DNA from: Anoxybacteroides voinovskiense
Lineage (GTDB): Bacteria; Bacillota; Bacilli; Bacillales; Anoxybacillaceae
Direction: 5' to 3'
Length of the DNA stretch: 64,000 bases
Assembly: GCF_014196205.1 (NCBI RefSeq)
Contig: NZ_JACIDE010000001.1
Span: 186,001-250,000, forward strand
The notes under the pieces were generated by a model, which was not told the DNA's origin, did no database searches, and worked only from the letters and a program-made list of their open reading frames with translations. This document shows, piece after piece, positions 16,921 through 26,850 of this stretch. Within the stretch, counting starts at the first letter, position 1. Every line of letters starts with the position of its first letter. The translations under genes and the position numbers were made by a program.

Positions 16921-17811
16921 TTATGGCAATAGTGCGGTCATTTCGTTGTACGTTTCAGGGCGGCGGTCGCGATAAAACTGCCAGACGTTACGAACTTCGC
17001 GAATCATTTGTTTATCCATTTCGCCAATCACGACTTCCTCTTTGTCACGGCTAGCAATCGCCACAAAATTTCCGCGTGGATCCACTAAATACGATTGCCC
17101 GTAAAACTCGCCCATGTTCCACGGCGCCTCATAGCCAACTCGGTTAATAGCTGCGACGTAATAGCCGTTTGCTACGGCATGGGCAGGTTGCTCCAGCTTC
17201 CATAAATATTCGGATAAACCAGCGACAGTCGCCGACGGGTTAAAGACAACCTCTGCCCCTTTTAGCCCTAAAATTCGTGCGCCTTCTGGAAAATGGCGGT
17301 CATAGCATATATAAACACCGATTTTCGCAAAAGCGGTGTCGAACACCGGATAGCCGAGATTGCCTGGCTTGAAATAAAACTTCTCCCAAAATCCACATCC
17401 TTCATTGCCGACACCGACGTGTGGAATATGTTGTTTTCGGTATTTGCCTAAATACGTTCCATCAGCGTCAATGACTACCGCTGTATTGTAATACGTAGCA
17501 ATTCCTTCCCGCTCATAAATCGGGAGCACAATCACAACGCCAAGCTCTTTCGCCAGTTGTTGAAACTGTTTCGTCGTTGGTCCGTTCGGAATTTCTTCTG
17601 CTGCATCGTACCATTTCGGATTTTGTTCCGCGCAAAAGTATGGGCCGTAAAAAATTTCTTGCAAACAAATGATTTGTGCCCCTCTTTCCTTTGCTTCTTT
17701 GACGAGGCGAATATGCTTTTCAATCGCCTTTTCTTTATGCACCTCGACCGGTTCGTCCCCATGCACGTCATGGGATGCTTGAATGAGCCCAATTTTGACT
17801 CGATCTGCCAT
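16921..17811 (-). CDS. pydC: Beta-ureidopropionase (N-carbamoyl-beta-alanine amidohydrolase)
   Basis: This 296-residue nitrilase-superfamily enzyme releases CO2 and ammonia from N-carbamoyl-beta-alanine. The catalytic triad is visible as E52 (CLQEIFYGPYF), K126 (YRKQHIP) and C169 (VYICYDRHFPEG). The protein matches the closely related carbamoyl-beta-alanine and N-carbamoyl amino acid amidases, and the neighbouring dihydropyrimidinase and preTA strongly favour the pyrimidine role. It is a single-gene unit with its own terminator and with candidate regulatory motifs upstream. Confidence 0.92.
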   Translation of the reverse strand: MADRVKIGLIQASHDVHGDEPVEVHKEKAIEKHIRLVKEAKERGAQIICLQEIFYGPYFCAEQNPKWYDAAEEIPNGPTTKQFQQLAKELGVVIVLPIYEREGIATYYNTAVVIDADGTYLGKYRKQHIPHVGVGNEGCGFWEKFYFKPGNLGYPVFDTAFAKIGVYICYDRHFPEGARILGLKGAEVVFNPSATVAGLSEYLWKLEQPAHAVANGYYVAAINRVGYEAPWNMGEFYGQSYLVDPRGNFVAIASRDKEEVVIGEMDKQMIREVRNVWQFYRDRRPETYNEMTALLP

Positions 17812-17877
17812 TTTTCTAGCCTCCTCTATTTTTTTCTATCAATCTATGAACCGCTTCTGCTTTTCATGCCTGTTATT

Positions 17878-17898
17878 GTCCAACATGTTTTTGGACAG
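17878..17898. promoter_or_regulatory. Inverted repeat upstream of pydC
   Basis: TGTCCA (17878-17883) and TGGACA (17893-17898) form a perfect 6-bp dyad with a 9-bp centre, 67 bases upstream of the pydC start. The size fits a dimeric regulator site. No second copy was noticed elsewhere in the window. Confidence 0.4.
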
Positions 17899-17944
17899 AT
17901 TCCGATAGTAGTAATAATGTATTTAGGCAAGCAGAAATTTAGAT

Positions 17945-17962
17945 TAGACGTTTTGTCAAATG
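17945..17962. promoter_or_regulatory. Candidate pyrimidine-regulon operator upstream of pydC
   Basis: TTAGACGTTTTGTCAAA (17945-17961) matches the motif upstream of mmsA at 13 of 17 positions, with all differences confined to the central four bases. Both copies have the same orientation relative to the gene they precede and contain TTGACA on the minus strand. Confidence 0.55.
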
Positions 17963-17983
17963 AATCTATTTCCCCGCTGTTCA

Positions 17984-18430
17984 TTATGTCCATTTACTGC
18001 CGCGATGAATGAAAAATAATGCAAGTACCATCAATAGTAATCCAAACAAGCGATTGGTATTGATTGGGATTTTTTGCACACCAAACCATCCGAAATGGTC
18101 AATGATAAGGCTAGCGATCATTTGCCCAGCAATGGCAGCGAAAATGGCAGTTGCTGCGCCTGTTTTCGGTACGGTTACAATCATAATCGTTACAAATACC
18201 GCCCCTAGCAAACCTCCTAGTAAATTCCATTTCGGAACGTGAAATACGTTCCCCAGCTGCCCTTTCCCGAAAAAAAGGGTAAGAAATGTTAAAAATAGCA
18301 ACCCGACAAAAAACGAAATAAACGCCCCTTCTAAACTGCCAATCTTTTTTCCAAGACTGCCGTTAATCGGCGCTTGCGTTCCTGCCATCATCCCACCAAC
18401 TAACGCAAGTAACATATATACCCATTTCAT
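17984..18430 (-). CDS. DMT-type small membrane transporter (YdcZ/DUF606 family)
   Basis: This 148-residue protein has about five hydrophobic segments and matches the DUF606/YdcZ group of the drug/metabolite transporter superfamily, which probably acts as dimers. Typical segments are GGMMAGTQAPINGSLGKK near the start and GAATAIFAAIAGQMIASLIIDHFGWFG in the last third. Three consecutive ATG codons follow AGGAGG; the third (18430) has the best spacing. The substrate is unknown. It lies upstream of pydC on the same strand but is separated from it by 170 bp containing regulatory motifs. Confidence 0.82.
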   Translation of the reverse strand: MKWVYMLLALVGGMMAGTQAPINGSLGKKIGSLEGAFISFFVGLLFLTFLTLFFGKGQLGNVFHVPKWNLLGGLLGAVFVTIMIVTVPKTGAATAIFAAIAGQMIASLIIDHFGWFGVQKIPINTNRLFGLLLMVLALFFIHRGSKWT

Positions 18431-18511
18431 CATCATTCCTCCTACCGTTATTTTTATTTCTTCCACCTTCGCCAAATGGTATAATAGAAAATTGTAAAGG
18501 GGGTGAAAAAG

Positions 18512-18976
18512 ATGGAGCAGCTGCTGCAGCAAATTCTCGATACGTTAAACGAGGTGAAAACAAAAGTAGAATCGCTGGAGGAAGGGCAAAAGCGCTTAGA
18601 AGAGCGGCAAACGCGGCTAGAAGAACGACAGACTCAATTAGAAAATGCCTTCTCTCGTATGGAAGAGCGGCAAACCCAGCTTGAAAACGCTTTCTCTCGT
18701 ATGGAAGAACGGCAAATTCAACTTGAAACGACGCAAAAATCGTTGTTAGCTGGACAAGAAGAATTATATGCGCTCGTCCAAGCGCTTATGCATCGGCAAG
18801 ATGAAACAGATGCAAAACTTGAGGCATTAAGCATGGATATGCACAAGCTTCACGGAAAAGTGGAGAAAAACACAGAACTGCTGCAAGAACTTCTCGAACG
18901 CCACCAATCAATCTACGAAATGCTAGGAGAACACGAGATAGCCATCCGCACATTGCGCAAACGAAAATCCATCTAA
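18512..18976 (+). CDS. Soluble coiled-coil protein with internal tandem repeats
   Basis: This 154-residue protein is almost entirely coiled coil, rich in Glu, Gln, Leu and Arg, with no signal peptide or membrane segment. Two 42-bp units at about 18632-18715 encode near-identical 14-residue repeats (QLENAFSRMEERQT). Related LEERQT units precede them, so the gene grew by tandem duplication. ATG 18512 is preferred over GTG 18503 because AAAGGGGGTG precedes it. It is divergent from the DMT transporter gene. I recognise no specific family; a scaffolding role is plausible but unproven. Confidence 0.75.
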   Translation: MEQLLQQILDTLNEVKTKVESLEEGQKRLEERQTRLEERQTQLENAFSRMEERQTQLENAFSRMEERQIQLETTQKSLLAGQEELYALVQALMHRQDETDAKLEALSMDMHKLHGKVEKNTELLQELLERHQSIYEMLGEHEIAIRTLRKRKSI

Positions 18977-18987
18977 CAGGTGCTAAT

Positions 18988-19054
18988 CACGAGCGTTGAT
19001 GATCTATGCCGCAATCGGCAAGCAAAACTTGCCGACTACGGCAGAAAAGCTAGA
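18988..19054 (-). repeat. Degenerate second copy of the MITE-like element
   Basis: Positions 19028-19054 are an exact 27-bp inverted copy of 4454-4480 in the MITE-like element. The other end, CACGAGCGTTGATGATC (18988-19004), matches the right end of that element at 14 of 17 positions. The middle forms a hairpin (TCGGCAAG / CTTGCCGA). The other terminal repeat is missing, so this looks like an internally deleted, truncated copy between two convergent genes. Confidence 0.65.
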
Positions 19055-19072
19055 ACTTAAGAATAGTTTAGT

Positions 19073-19660
19073 CTATTTTTTTTGAAAAACTTCATACACG
19101 ATTATGCAAAGCGAAAGATACGAAGCGGCCAAAGCAAATCCGGCCAGCACGTCGGTCGGATAGTGAACGTGGCGAGTTAAGCGGCTAATCCCTGTTAACA
19201 GCGCCAATAGAATGGAAATACCGTACAGGAGAAATCGGGCAAATCGTTGCTTCACCTCTTGCCCGAGAAAGTAGGCTGCTAGCAATAAATAAATGCTAGA
19301 CATCATCGCATGACCGCTTGGAAAACTAAAACCTTCCTCATGGGAAAATGGCGGTCTTTCTCTTCCTACTACATGTTTCATCCACGTATTCAGCCCATAT
19401 CCCCCGGCGACGGCTATTAATACAAGCACCATTCCGTATACTCTTTTTCGCAGCAATAAAAACAAAACAAGCACAATGCTGCAAACGCCAATCGTGACAG
19501 ATGACCCAAGCAATGACAAAGCATTCAACCATCCCCATGCCCGAAAACTAGTAAGCAACGTTTTATCAACAGAAAGAACGGTTGGATAATGAATCGCCCA
19601 CCATAGCGCTACAAATAGAAAAAAAGAGCTAACACATAGTACGACAAGCTTTTTGCTCAT
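19073..19660 (-). CDS. PAP2 family membrane phosphatase
   Basis: This 195-residue integral membrane protein has the three phosphatase motifs of the PAP2 superfamily: KHVVGRERP, PSGHAM and SRLTRHVHYPTD. About five or six hydrophobic segments place the active site outside the cytoplasmic face. Such proteins dephosphorylate lipid phosphates, including undecaprenyl diphosphate or phosphatidylglycerol phosphate; which one cannot be read here. Two ATGs follow GGGAGGG; the second (19660) has better spacing. It stands alone, convergent with the coiled-coil gene. Confidence 0.9.
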   Translation of the reverse strand: MSKKLVVLCVSSFFLFVALWWAIHYPTVLSVDKTLLTSFRAWGWLNALSLLGSSVTIGVCSIVLVLFLLLRKRVYGMVLVLIAVAGGYGLNTWMKHVVGRERPPFSHEEGFSFPSGHAMMSSIYLLLAAYFLGQEVKQRFARFLLYGISILLALLTGISRLTRHVHYPTDVLAGFALAASYLSLCIIVYEVFQKK

Positions 19661-19712
19661 CATCTCCCTCCCTTCTTTGCCATTTTATCATATCTTTCTC
19701 TCATAAGAAGAA

Positions 19713-19738
19713 AAAGAGGAGAGCGCTCTCTCCTCTTT
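19713..19738 (-). terminator. Terminator after gltB
   Basis: AAAGAGGAGAG (19713-19723) pairs with CTCTCCTCTTT (19728-19738) around a 4-nt loop. On the minus strand it is followed by TTTTTCTTCTT, just beyond the gltB stop. Confidence 0.88.
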
Positions 19739-19739
19739 A

Positions 19740-21185
19740 CTATTTCACTGCATTCATTAAAAAATGATGTACTTCTTGCGCTGCTTCTCGTCCTTCGCGA
19801 ATCGCCCATACGACTAGGCTTTGTCCTCGTCTTGCGTCCCCTGCAACAAACACTCCTTCCACGTTCGTTGCATATTTAGTCGTTGTCATTGGTTGGTTAA
19901 CTACCCCAAACTGCGCAAAAAGGGATTGTTCCGGTCCTTCAAAGCCAATGGCAATAAAAACAAGGTCGCACGGCCATACTTTTTCTGTTCCTGGAATTTC
20001 GCGAAACGTTCCATTTTCTGTTTTTTCCATTTGAATCGTATGAAGTGCCTTTACTTTTCCATCTCCGACCATTTTTTTCGTTTGAATGCAATATTGACGC
20101 GGGTCTTCGCCAAATTTCGCTTTCGCTTCTTCATACGCATAATCGAGCGTAAAAATAAGCGGAAATTGCGGCCAAGGGTTGTTTTCTGTTCGGTTTTTTG
20201 GCAATGCCGGATGTTTGCCGAACTGAACGACGCTTTTACACTGTTGCCTTAACGCTGTCGCCACACAGTCTGCGCCTGTATCGCCGCCACCGATGACGAT
20301 GACGTGTTTATCTTTTGCATCAATAAAATTTTCGTCCATAAAATGAGAATCAAGCAAGCTTTTCGTGACAGACGTTAAATAGTCCATCGCCAAATGTACT
20401 CCGTCTAATTCTCTTCCTTCTATAGCAAGGTCGCGCTGCTTTTGAGCGCCTGTGCATAAAACGACGGCATCGTATTGCGCGCGAAGCGCCTCTGCGGTGA
20501 TATGGTTGCCAACTTCCGTATTTGTTACAAACGTAACGCCTTCTTCTGCCAGCAACCGTACTCTTCGCTCCACGATTTCTTTTTCTAGTTTCATATTCGG
20601 AATGCCGTACATTAACAGCCCGCCGATGCGGTCTGCCCGTTCATACACCGTTACCGAATGTCCTGCTTGATTCAACTGATCGGCACAGGCAAGACCTGCT
20701 GGCCCTGAACCGACAATCGCGACCTTTTTCCCTGTTCGCTTTTTCGGAATGCGCGGTTGAATCCATCCTTCCGCAAACCCTTTATCAATAATGGCTCGCT
20801 CAATTCCTTTAATCGCAACCGCTTGATCGGAAAGTGCAACCGTACAGGAACCTTCACACGGTGCCGGACATACTCTTCCCGTAAACTCGGGGAAATTGTT
20901 CGTTTTTAATAGCCGATCTAATGCTTCTTTCCAACGACCACGATAGACTAAATCGTTCCATTCCGGAATGACATTATGAATCGGACAGCCGGACGTTAAT
21001 CCGTTCCATTCCATACCCATATGGCAAAAAGGCGTCCCGCAATCCATGCAACGCGCTCCTTGCCGAGCAAGCGTGTCATCGGAAAACGGTGACGTATACT
21101 CTTTCCAATCGTCCAAGCGGGAAAGCGGCTTCCGCTTCCTTTCTTCTTCCCGCACATATTCAATAAATCCTGTCGCTTTTCCCAT
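19740..21185 (-). CDS. gltB: Glutamate synthase (NADPH) small subunit
   Basis: The small subunit takes electrons from NADPH and passes them to the large subunit for glutamate synthesis from glutamine and 2-oxoglutarate. The 481-residue protein has the N-terminal cysteine clusters (CMDCGTPFCHMG and CPIHNVIPEWNDLV, then CPAPCEGSC), a FAD motif (IVGSGPAGLACADQL) and an NADPH motif (VIGGGDTGADCV). The name follows the Bacillus convention, where gltB is the small subunit. It lies 40 bp downstream of gltA and forms an operon with it. Confidence 0.96.
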   Translation of the reverse strand: MGKATGFIEYVREEERKRKPLSRLDDWKEYTSPFSDDTLARQGARCMDCGTPFCHMGMEWNGLTSGCPIHNVIPEWNDLVYRGRWKEALDRLLKTNNFPEFTGRVCPAPCEGSCTVALSDQAVAIKGIERAIIDKGFAEGWIQPRIPKKRTGKKVAIVGSGPAGLACADQLNQAGHSVTVYERADRIGGLLMYGIPNMKLEKEIVERRVRLLAEEGVTFVTNTEVGNHITAEALRAQYDAVVLCTGAQKQRDLAIEGRELDGVHLAMDYLTSVTKSLLDSHFMDENFIDAKDKHVIVIGGGDTGADCVATALRQQCKSVVQFGKHPALPKNRTENNPWPQFPLIFTLDYAYEEAKAKFGEDPRQYCIQTKKMVGDGKVKALHTIQMEKTENGTFREIPGTEKVWPCDLVFIAIGFEGPEQSLFAQFGVVNQPMTTTKYATNVEGVFVAGDARRGQSLVVWAIREGREAAQEVHHFLMNAVK

Positions 21186-21225
21186 CGTCGGTCTCCCTCC
21201 TCTTCCACATTGTGAGGGCGGCCGC

Positions 21226-24200
21226 TTATTTCGCGACCGCTTCCAATGGACTGAGCTCTTTCTGTTTTGTCACTGCTTCAAACGCCGAAAGCAGCGCTTG
21301 TTCGTTTGGCAATCCGGAACGTTCCATCATTAAAATGGTTTCCATCATCCGTTTATAGTTTTTCGGAATTACTTTTACAACTTTCGGGATAAACGAATCC
21401 CAAGCAGCTAATAGCTGAGCTGCTTTTGGGCTGTTTGTATATTGGTAGTGTCGCGAAATCATCTGATATACTTCGCGAATTTCCTCTGCATCTTCTAGCG
21501 ATTCGAACAATACCATTTCCCGGTTCGCCGTCCGCATAAATTGTTCGGCGTTATCTGCCAATACGTAAGCGATTCCTCCAGACATTCCTGCCGCAAAGTT
21601 TTTGCCGACCGTTCCGAAAATGACGACGCGCCCGCCTGTCATATATTCACAGCCATGGTCGCCAACGCCTTCGACAACCGCGTTTACCCCGCTGTTTCTA
21701 ACGCAAAATCGTTCCCCTGCACGACCGCGAATGTACGCTTCGCCAGACGTTGCTCCATAAAAGGCAACATTTCCAATAATGACATTATCGCCTGAGGAAA
21801 ACGGCGCTTCTTCCGGTGGTAGGACGACTACTTTGCCGCCAGAAAGCCCTTTTCCAATATAGTCGTTCGCATCGCCAACAAGCGTCATCGTCATTCCTTT
21901 CGGCACAAAGGCAGCGAAACTTTGACCGGCAGAGCCGCGGAAATGAAGACGAATCGTATCTTCCGGCAGCCCTTCTTCCCCGTAACGCTTCGAAATTTCG
22001 CTTCCGACAATCGTACCGACCGTACGATTCACATTGCAAATATTTAGATATAGCTCCACTTTTTCCATGTGCTCTAGCGCTGGAGCGACAGCTGGTAAAA
22101 GCTCATTGTAATCGAGCGATTGTTCGATTTTATGTTGTTGCGGTCGGGAAAACGTACGCGGTCCATCGATTTTATATAGCAAGCGCGATACATCTAAATG
22201 TTTCGCTTTCCAATGTTGCTTCGCACGCTCGCTTACCTTTAATACGTCGACCCTTCCTACCATTTCTTCTACCGTCCGAAAGCCGAGTTGGGCCATTAGT
22301 TCGCGAACTTCTTGCGCAATAAAATACATAAAATTCACGACATGCTCTGGTTTTCCGGTAAATTTTTCACGCAGCTCTGGATTTTGCGTCGCCACTCCGA
22401 CCGGACACGTATCTAAATGGCAAACACGCATCATCACACAGCCTAAGACGACAAGCGGCGCGGTCGCAAAGCCAAATTCTTCTGCCCCAAACAGCGCAGC
22501 CATCACAACATCGCGCCCTGTCATGAGCTTTCCGTCTGTTTCTAACACGACGCGGTCGCGCAAGCCGTTTAGCATTAACGTTTGGTGCGTTTCCGCAAGC
22601 CCAAGCTCCCAAGGGAGTCCTGCATGCTTAATACTTGTTTTTGGCGATGCGCCAGTTCCGCCATCATAACCGCTAATGACGATCACATCCGCTGCCCCTT
22701 TAGCGACGCCTGCCGCGATGGTACCGACGCCTGCTTTGGACACAAGCTTGACGCTAATACGGGCGTGGCGATTGGCATTTTTTAAGTCGTAAATAAGTTG
22801 CGCCAAATCTTCAATCGAGTAAATATCGTGATGCGGCGGCGGCGAAATGAGTTCCACGCCAGGAGTAGAGCCGCGCACTTTTCCGACCCAAGGATATACT
22901 TTATTGCCTGGTAGCTGACCGCCCTCTCCAGGTTTTGCGCCTTGCGCCATTTTAATTTGCAATTCGTCCGCGTTCACTAAATAATGGCTTTTTACACCAA
23001 AACGTCCAGACGCCACTTGCTTAATGGCACTTCGGCGAAAATCGCCGTTTGCATCGACCACATACCGGCGCGAATCTTCCCCGCCTTCGCCGCTATTGCT
23101 TTTGCCACCGATACGGTTCATCGCAATCGCGAGCGCTTCATGTGCTTCTTGGCTGATGGAACCGTACGACATCGCCCCTGTTTTAAAGCGGCGAACGATT
23201 GATTCCACTGGCTCTACTTCTTCCAACGGAATCGGTTTTCTCGTTTCATCAAATACAAATAAATTGCGTAAAAACGTCACCTGTTCTTCATTCGCTAGCT
23301 TCGAATATTGCTTAAATAGCGCATAATCATTTTTCCGGCACGCCCATTGCAAAAGGTGAATCGTTTTCGGGTTAAACGCATGGTGCTCCCCATCGCTTCT
23401 CCATTGGAATTCGCTACCGGAATCGAGCGTTTCATCGAGCGCAGCGAACGCTCGTTCATGGCGCATTTTCGCTTCTTTTGCAATTTCTTTTAACCCAATG
23501 CCACTAAGTTGGGAAGCAGTTCCCGTGAAATATTGCTCGATGACATCCTCTCCGATTCCAATTGCTTCAAAAATTTGTGCACCACGATAGCTTTGGACAG
23601 TCGAAATGCCCATTTTCGCCATCACCTTGACGACGCCGTCTGTCGCTGCTTTTTGATAGTTTTCTACCGCTTTTTTATATGTCAACGTCACCGCTTTCGC
23701 CTCGACCGCCTGCCGAATCGTTTCAAGCGCTAAATACGGATTCACTGCATCCGCTCCATATCCAATTAATGCCGCAAAATGATGCACTTCCCGCGCTTCC
23801 CCGCATTCAACGATAATGCTTACGTTTGTCCGCGTCCCTTTTCGAATCAAATGTTGGTGAAGAGCACTCACCGCAAGTAGCGGTGGAATGGCGATATGTT
23901 GTTCGTCAACGCCGCGGTCCGACAAAATAAGCAAAACGGCTCCTGCTTCCATCGCCGTCTCGGCGGTTTGACAAAGTTCATCAAGCGCTTCTTTTAAGTC
24001 ATTTGTAAACAATGACGGAATCGTCACCGCTTGAAACTCTGGATACGGATTCGCTTTTAACGCCGCCAATTCTTCGTTAGAAAGAATCGGCGAATCTAGA
24101 CGAATGCGCCGGGCGGCAGATGCTTCTGGATGAAGGATGTTTCCTTCTTTTCCGAGCAACGTCATCGTCGATGTCACGATATACTCACGCATCGAGTCAA

Positions 24201-25767
24201 TCGGTGGATTCGTCACTTGTGCAAATAGCTGTTTAAAATAATGGAACAAACTTTGTGGACGTTCCGATAATACCGCTAGCGGCACATCATTCCCCATCGC
24301 TCCGACAGGATCTTTTCCGTCACGTGCCATCGCCAACAACGTTTTTTCCACATCTTCGTACGTATACCCGAACGCTTTTTGCAGCGTTGTAATGTTTTCT
24401 AGCGGTTCGATTTCGTCTGGAATGGGTAAGTCCGCAAGCGAAATCATTTGCTCGTTCAACCATTGGCGATACGGTTTTTCGCTTGCCATTTTCGTTTTCA
24501 TTTCCTCATCGGAAATGATTCGGCCTTCTTCTAAGTCAATGAGCAACATTTTCCCTGGGCTCAGCCGCTCTTTATAAAGCACCTGTTCTGGCGCGACATC
24601 GATGACGCCCACTTCCGAGGAAAAAATAATATAGTCGTCTTTCGTTACGTAGTAGCGAGCTGGACGCAAACCGTTCCGGTCTAAAATGGCGCCGATTTGC
24701 TTTCCATCGGTGAATACAATCGCCGTCGGACCGTCCCACGGCTCCATGAAACAACTATGATATTCGTAAAACGCCTTTTTCGCGTCGTCCATTTCATTGT
24801 CCCAAAACCACGGCTCCGGAATAAGCATCATCGCCGCGTGTGCTAATTCTTTCCCTGATAGCACGAAAAATTCGAACGCATTATCTAAAATCGACGAGTC
24901 GCTTCCGTTCTTATCTAAAATCGGCGTAATTTTTTGCAAGTCATCCCCGAAAAGATCAGAGACAAATTGCTTTTCCCGTGCCATCATCCAATTCATATTG
25001 CCACGGAGCGTATTAATTTCGCCATTATGAATTAAGTAGCGGTTCGGATGCGCTCGTTCCCAGCTCGGAAAGGTGTTCGTACTAAAACGAGAGTGGACAA
25101 GGGCAAACGCCGACTGAAATCGTTCATCTTGTAAATCGACGTAAAATTCATCGAGCTGTTCAGGGGTTAGTAGCCCTTTGTAGACGATCGTGCGGCTTGA
25201 GAGGCTAGCAAAATAAAATTCATTGTTCGGCGCCAGCTTTTCTGCTTGCTTTCGAATGACGTATAGCTTCCGTTCAAACGAGAGCGAATCATGTAAATCG
25301 TCGCTTGCGCCAATAAATAGTTGCCGAATGAACGGTTTGCTTTGTTTCGCTAATTTCCCGATTTTTTCATGATGAACAGGCACTGTCCGCCAGCCTAATA
25401 CGGTTTGTCCTTCGGCTTGAATGATGTCGTTTATTTTTTGTTCGTAATCCGTCCGTTCCGTTTCGCGTTCTGGAAGAAAGACCATTCCGACACCATATCT
25501 CCCCTTTTCGGGAAGCTTCATTTTTCCGCAAACCGTTTGAAAATATTCATGCGGGATTTGTACCATTATCCCTGCGCCGTCTCCTGTTTCTGGGTCGCTT
25601 CCTTGCCCGCCGCGATGCTCGAGCTGCCGCAACATATGAAGCCCTTTTTTCACAATATCGTGCGATTTTTTTCCTTTTAGATGGGCATACAAGCCGATGC
25701 CACAGGCGTCATGTTCAAAGCTTGGGTGGTAAAGGCCTTGCGCCTTCGGTAGTCCAACATGTCTCAT
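21226..25767 (-). CDS. gltA: Glutamate synthase (NADPH) large subunit
   Basis: This 1513-residue protein holds the glutaminase and synthase sites. After a short propeptide the catalytic cysteine is C22 ([11 protein letters not shown]), which becomes the new N-terminus of the class II amidotransferase domain. The central and FMN-binding synthase domains follow ([12 protein letters not shown], then a 3Fe-4S cysteine set [15 protein letters not shown]), and the C-terminus is the beta-helix GXGXG domain. It is divergent from gltC and transcribed with gltB. In Bacillus subtilis this operon is activated by GltC. Confidence 0.97.
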   Translation of the reverse strand: MRHVGLPKAQGLYHPSFEHDACGIGLYAHLKGKKSHDIVKKGLHMLRQLEHRGGQGSDPETGDGAGIMVQIPHEYFQTVCGKMKLPEKGRYGVGMVFLPERETERTDYEQKINDIIQAEGQTVLGWRTVPVHHEKIGKLAKQSKPFIRQLFIGASDDLHDSLSFERKLYVIRKQAEKLAPNNEFYFASLSSRTIVYKGLLTPEQLDEFYVDLQDERFQSAFALVHSRFSTNTFPSWERAHPNRYLIHNGEINTLRGNMNWMMAREKQFVSDLFGDDLQKITPILDKNGSDSSILDNAFEFFVLSGKELAHAAMMLIPEPWFWDNEMDDAKKAFYEYHSCFMEPWDGPTAIVFTDGKQIGAILDRNGLRPARYYVTKDDYIIFSSEVGVIDVAPEQVLYKERLSPGKMLLIDLEEGRIISDEEMKTKMASEKPYRQWLNEQMISLADLPIPDEIEPLENITTLQKAFGYTYEDVEKTLLAMARDGKDPVGAMGNDVPLAVLSERPQSLFHYFKQLFAQVTNPPIDSMREYIVTSTMTLLGKEGNILHPEASAARRIRLDSPILSNEELAALKANPYPEFQAVTIPSLFTNDLKEALDELCQTAETAMEAGAVLLILSDRGVDEQHIAIPPLLAVSALHQHLIRKGTRTNVSIIVECGEAREVHHFAALIGYGADAVNPYLALETIRQAVEAKAVTLTYKKAVENYQKAATDGVVKVMAKMGISTVQSYRGAQIFEAIGIGEDVIEQYFTGTASQLSGIGLKEIAKEAKMRHERAFAALDETLDSGSEFQWRSDGEHHAFNPKTIHLLQWACRKNDYALFKQYSKLANEEQVTFLRNLFVFDETRKPIPLEEVEPVESIVRRFKTGAMSYGSISQEAHEALAIAMNRIGGKSNSGEGGEDSRRYVVDANGDFRRSAIKQVASGRFGVKSHYLVNADELQIKMAQGAKPGEGGQLPGNKVYPWVGKVRGSTPGVELISPPPHHDIYSIEDLAQLIYDLKNANRHARISVKLVSKAGVGTIAAGVAKGAADVIVISGYDGGTGASPKTSIKHAGLPWELGLAETHQTLMLNGLRDRVVLETDGKLMTGRDVVMAALFGAEEFGFATAPLVVLGCVMMRVCHLDTCPVGVATQNPELREKFTGKPEHVVNFMYFIAQEVRELMAQLGFRTVEEMVGRVDVLKVSERAKQHWKAKHLDVSRLLYKIDGPRTFSRPQQHKIEQSLDYNELLPAVAPALEHMEKVELYLNICNVNRTVGTIVGSEISKRYGEEGLPEDTIRLHFRGSAGQSFAAFVPKGMTMTLVGDANDYIGKGLSGGKVVVLPPEEAPFSSGDNVIIGNVAFYGATSGEAYIRGRAGERFCVRNSGVNAVVEGVGDHGCEYMTGGRVVIFGTVGKNFAAGMSGGIAYVLADNAEQFMRTANREMVLFESLEDAEEIREVYQMISRHYQYTNSPKAAQLLAAWDSFIPKVVKVIPKNYKRMMETILMMERSGLPNEQALLSAFEAVTKQKELSPLEAVAK

Positions 25768-25850
25768 CTGCCTTCCCCTTCCGTTAAAGTCTTACTTGTA
25801 ATTGTAGTTTCCATGATTCATATAAACAATATATAATTAAGATTAAATTT

Positions 25851-25865
25851 ATCTCATTTTGCGAT
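25851..25865. promoter_or_regulatory. GltC-type dyad in the gltA-gltC intergenic region
   Basis: ATCTCATTTTGCGAT (25851-25865) is an imperfect dyad (ATCTC-N5-GCGAT) with the T-N11-A geometry of LysR-type binding sites, immediately upstream of gltC. Bacillus subtilis GltC is known to bind dyads of this kind between gltA and gltC. Confidence 0.6.
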
Positions 25866-25878
25866 AAATAGGAGGGAT

Positions 25879-26784
25879 ATGGTGGAATTTAGGCAGTTGA
25901 AATATTTTGTCGAAGTAGCGAAGCGTGAGCACGTTTCCGAAGCGGCAGAACTGCTTCATGTTGCTCAATCGGCGATTAGCCGGCAAATTGCCAATTTAGA
26001 AGATGAGTTAGGAGTGGAGTTGTTTGAGCGGGAAGGACGAAATGTACGGTTGACGCCTGCTGGTCGCTATTTTTTGCCGCATGCGGAAGCAATCTTACGC
26101 ACGGTCGATTATGCGAAGCAACAAATGGAAGAATATTTAGATCCGGAACGAGGGACGGTGAAAATTGGCTTTCCGACAAGCTTAGCGAGCCATACGATGC
26201 CAATGGTTATTTCCGCCTTTAAAGCAGAGCATCCGAACGTCAAATTTCATTTGCGGCAAGGATCGTATAAGTTTTTAATCGAGGCGGTGAAAAAGCGGGA
26301 AGTGGATTTAGCGTTTCTCGGACCAATTCCGACCGAAGAGAAAGAAATTCGCGGCGATATTTTATTTATCGAATCGTTTTCCGTGCTGTTGCCGCTCCAT
26401 CATCGGTTTGCGAACCGAGCAAGTATAGCGTTAAATGAATTGCGCGAAGAGCCGTTTGTTATGTTTCCAGAAGGATATGTGCTGCATAAAATCGTCCGCG
26501 ATGCGTGCAAGCAGGCGGGATTTTCGCCGCTTATTTCATCGGAAGGGGAAGATTTGGACGCGATTAAAGGGCTCGTTTCTGCCGGCATTGGCATTACGTT
26601 GCTTCCGGAAAATACGTTTTATGATACGATGCCGCGCTTTACGGCCAAAATCCCGATTGAAATGCCGGAAGTCAAACGAAACGTCGGAATTATTCTTTCC
26701 AACCAGCACGAACTCGCCCCATCGGTCAAAGTGTTTTATGAGTTTGTCAAACAATTTTTCTCGATGTTAGAAAAATATCGATAA
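25879..26784 (+). CDS. gltC: LysR family activator of glutamate synthase
   Basis: This 301-residue LysR regulator has the N-terminal winged helix (EAAELLHVAQSAISRQIANLE) and a substrate-binding domain very close to Bacillus subtilis GltC, including RGTVKIGFPTSLAS and SEGEDLDAIKGLVSAG. GltC activates gltAB when 2-oxoglutarate is high and is negatively autoregulated. AGGAGGGAT lies just before the ATG. Its position divergent from gltA, with a GltC-like dyad between, agrees. Confidence 0.95.
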   Translation: MVEFRQLKYFVEVAKREHVSEAAELLHVAQSAISRQIANLEDELGVELFEREGRNVRLTPAGRYFLPHAEAILRTVDYAKQQMEEYLDPERGTVKIGFPTSLASHTMPMVISAFKAEHPNVKFHLRQGSYKFLIEAVKKREVDLAFLGPIPTEEKEIRGDILFIESFSVLLPLHHRFANRASIALNELREEPFVMFPEGYVLHKIVRDACKQAGFSPLISSEGEDLDAIKGLVSAGIGITLLPENTFYDTMPRFTAKIPIEMPEVKRNVGIILSNQHELAPSVKVFYEFVKQFFSMLEKYR

Positions 26785-26823
26785 AATGGCTTGCCAACCA
26801 CGAAAATCACTGTTTGTTCACAG

Positions 26824-26850
26824 AAAAAGAGAGCCACGGCTCTCTTTTTT
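26824..26850. terminator. Bidirectional terminator between gltC and the YhdH-type gene
   Basis: AAAGAGAGCC and GGCTCTCTTT form a 10-bp stem with a 2-nt AC centre, flanked by an A-run on the left and a T-run on the right, so it can act on both converging transcripts. Confidence 0.9.

Noticed and set aside
21541-25680. Many plus-strand open frames opposite gltA
   Set aside because: They mirror the codon structure of the large glutamate synthase gene and none has a ribosome site or family resemblance.
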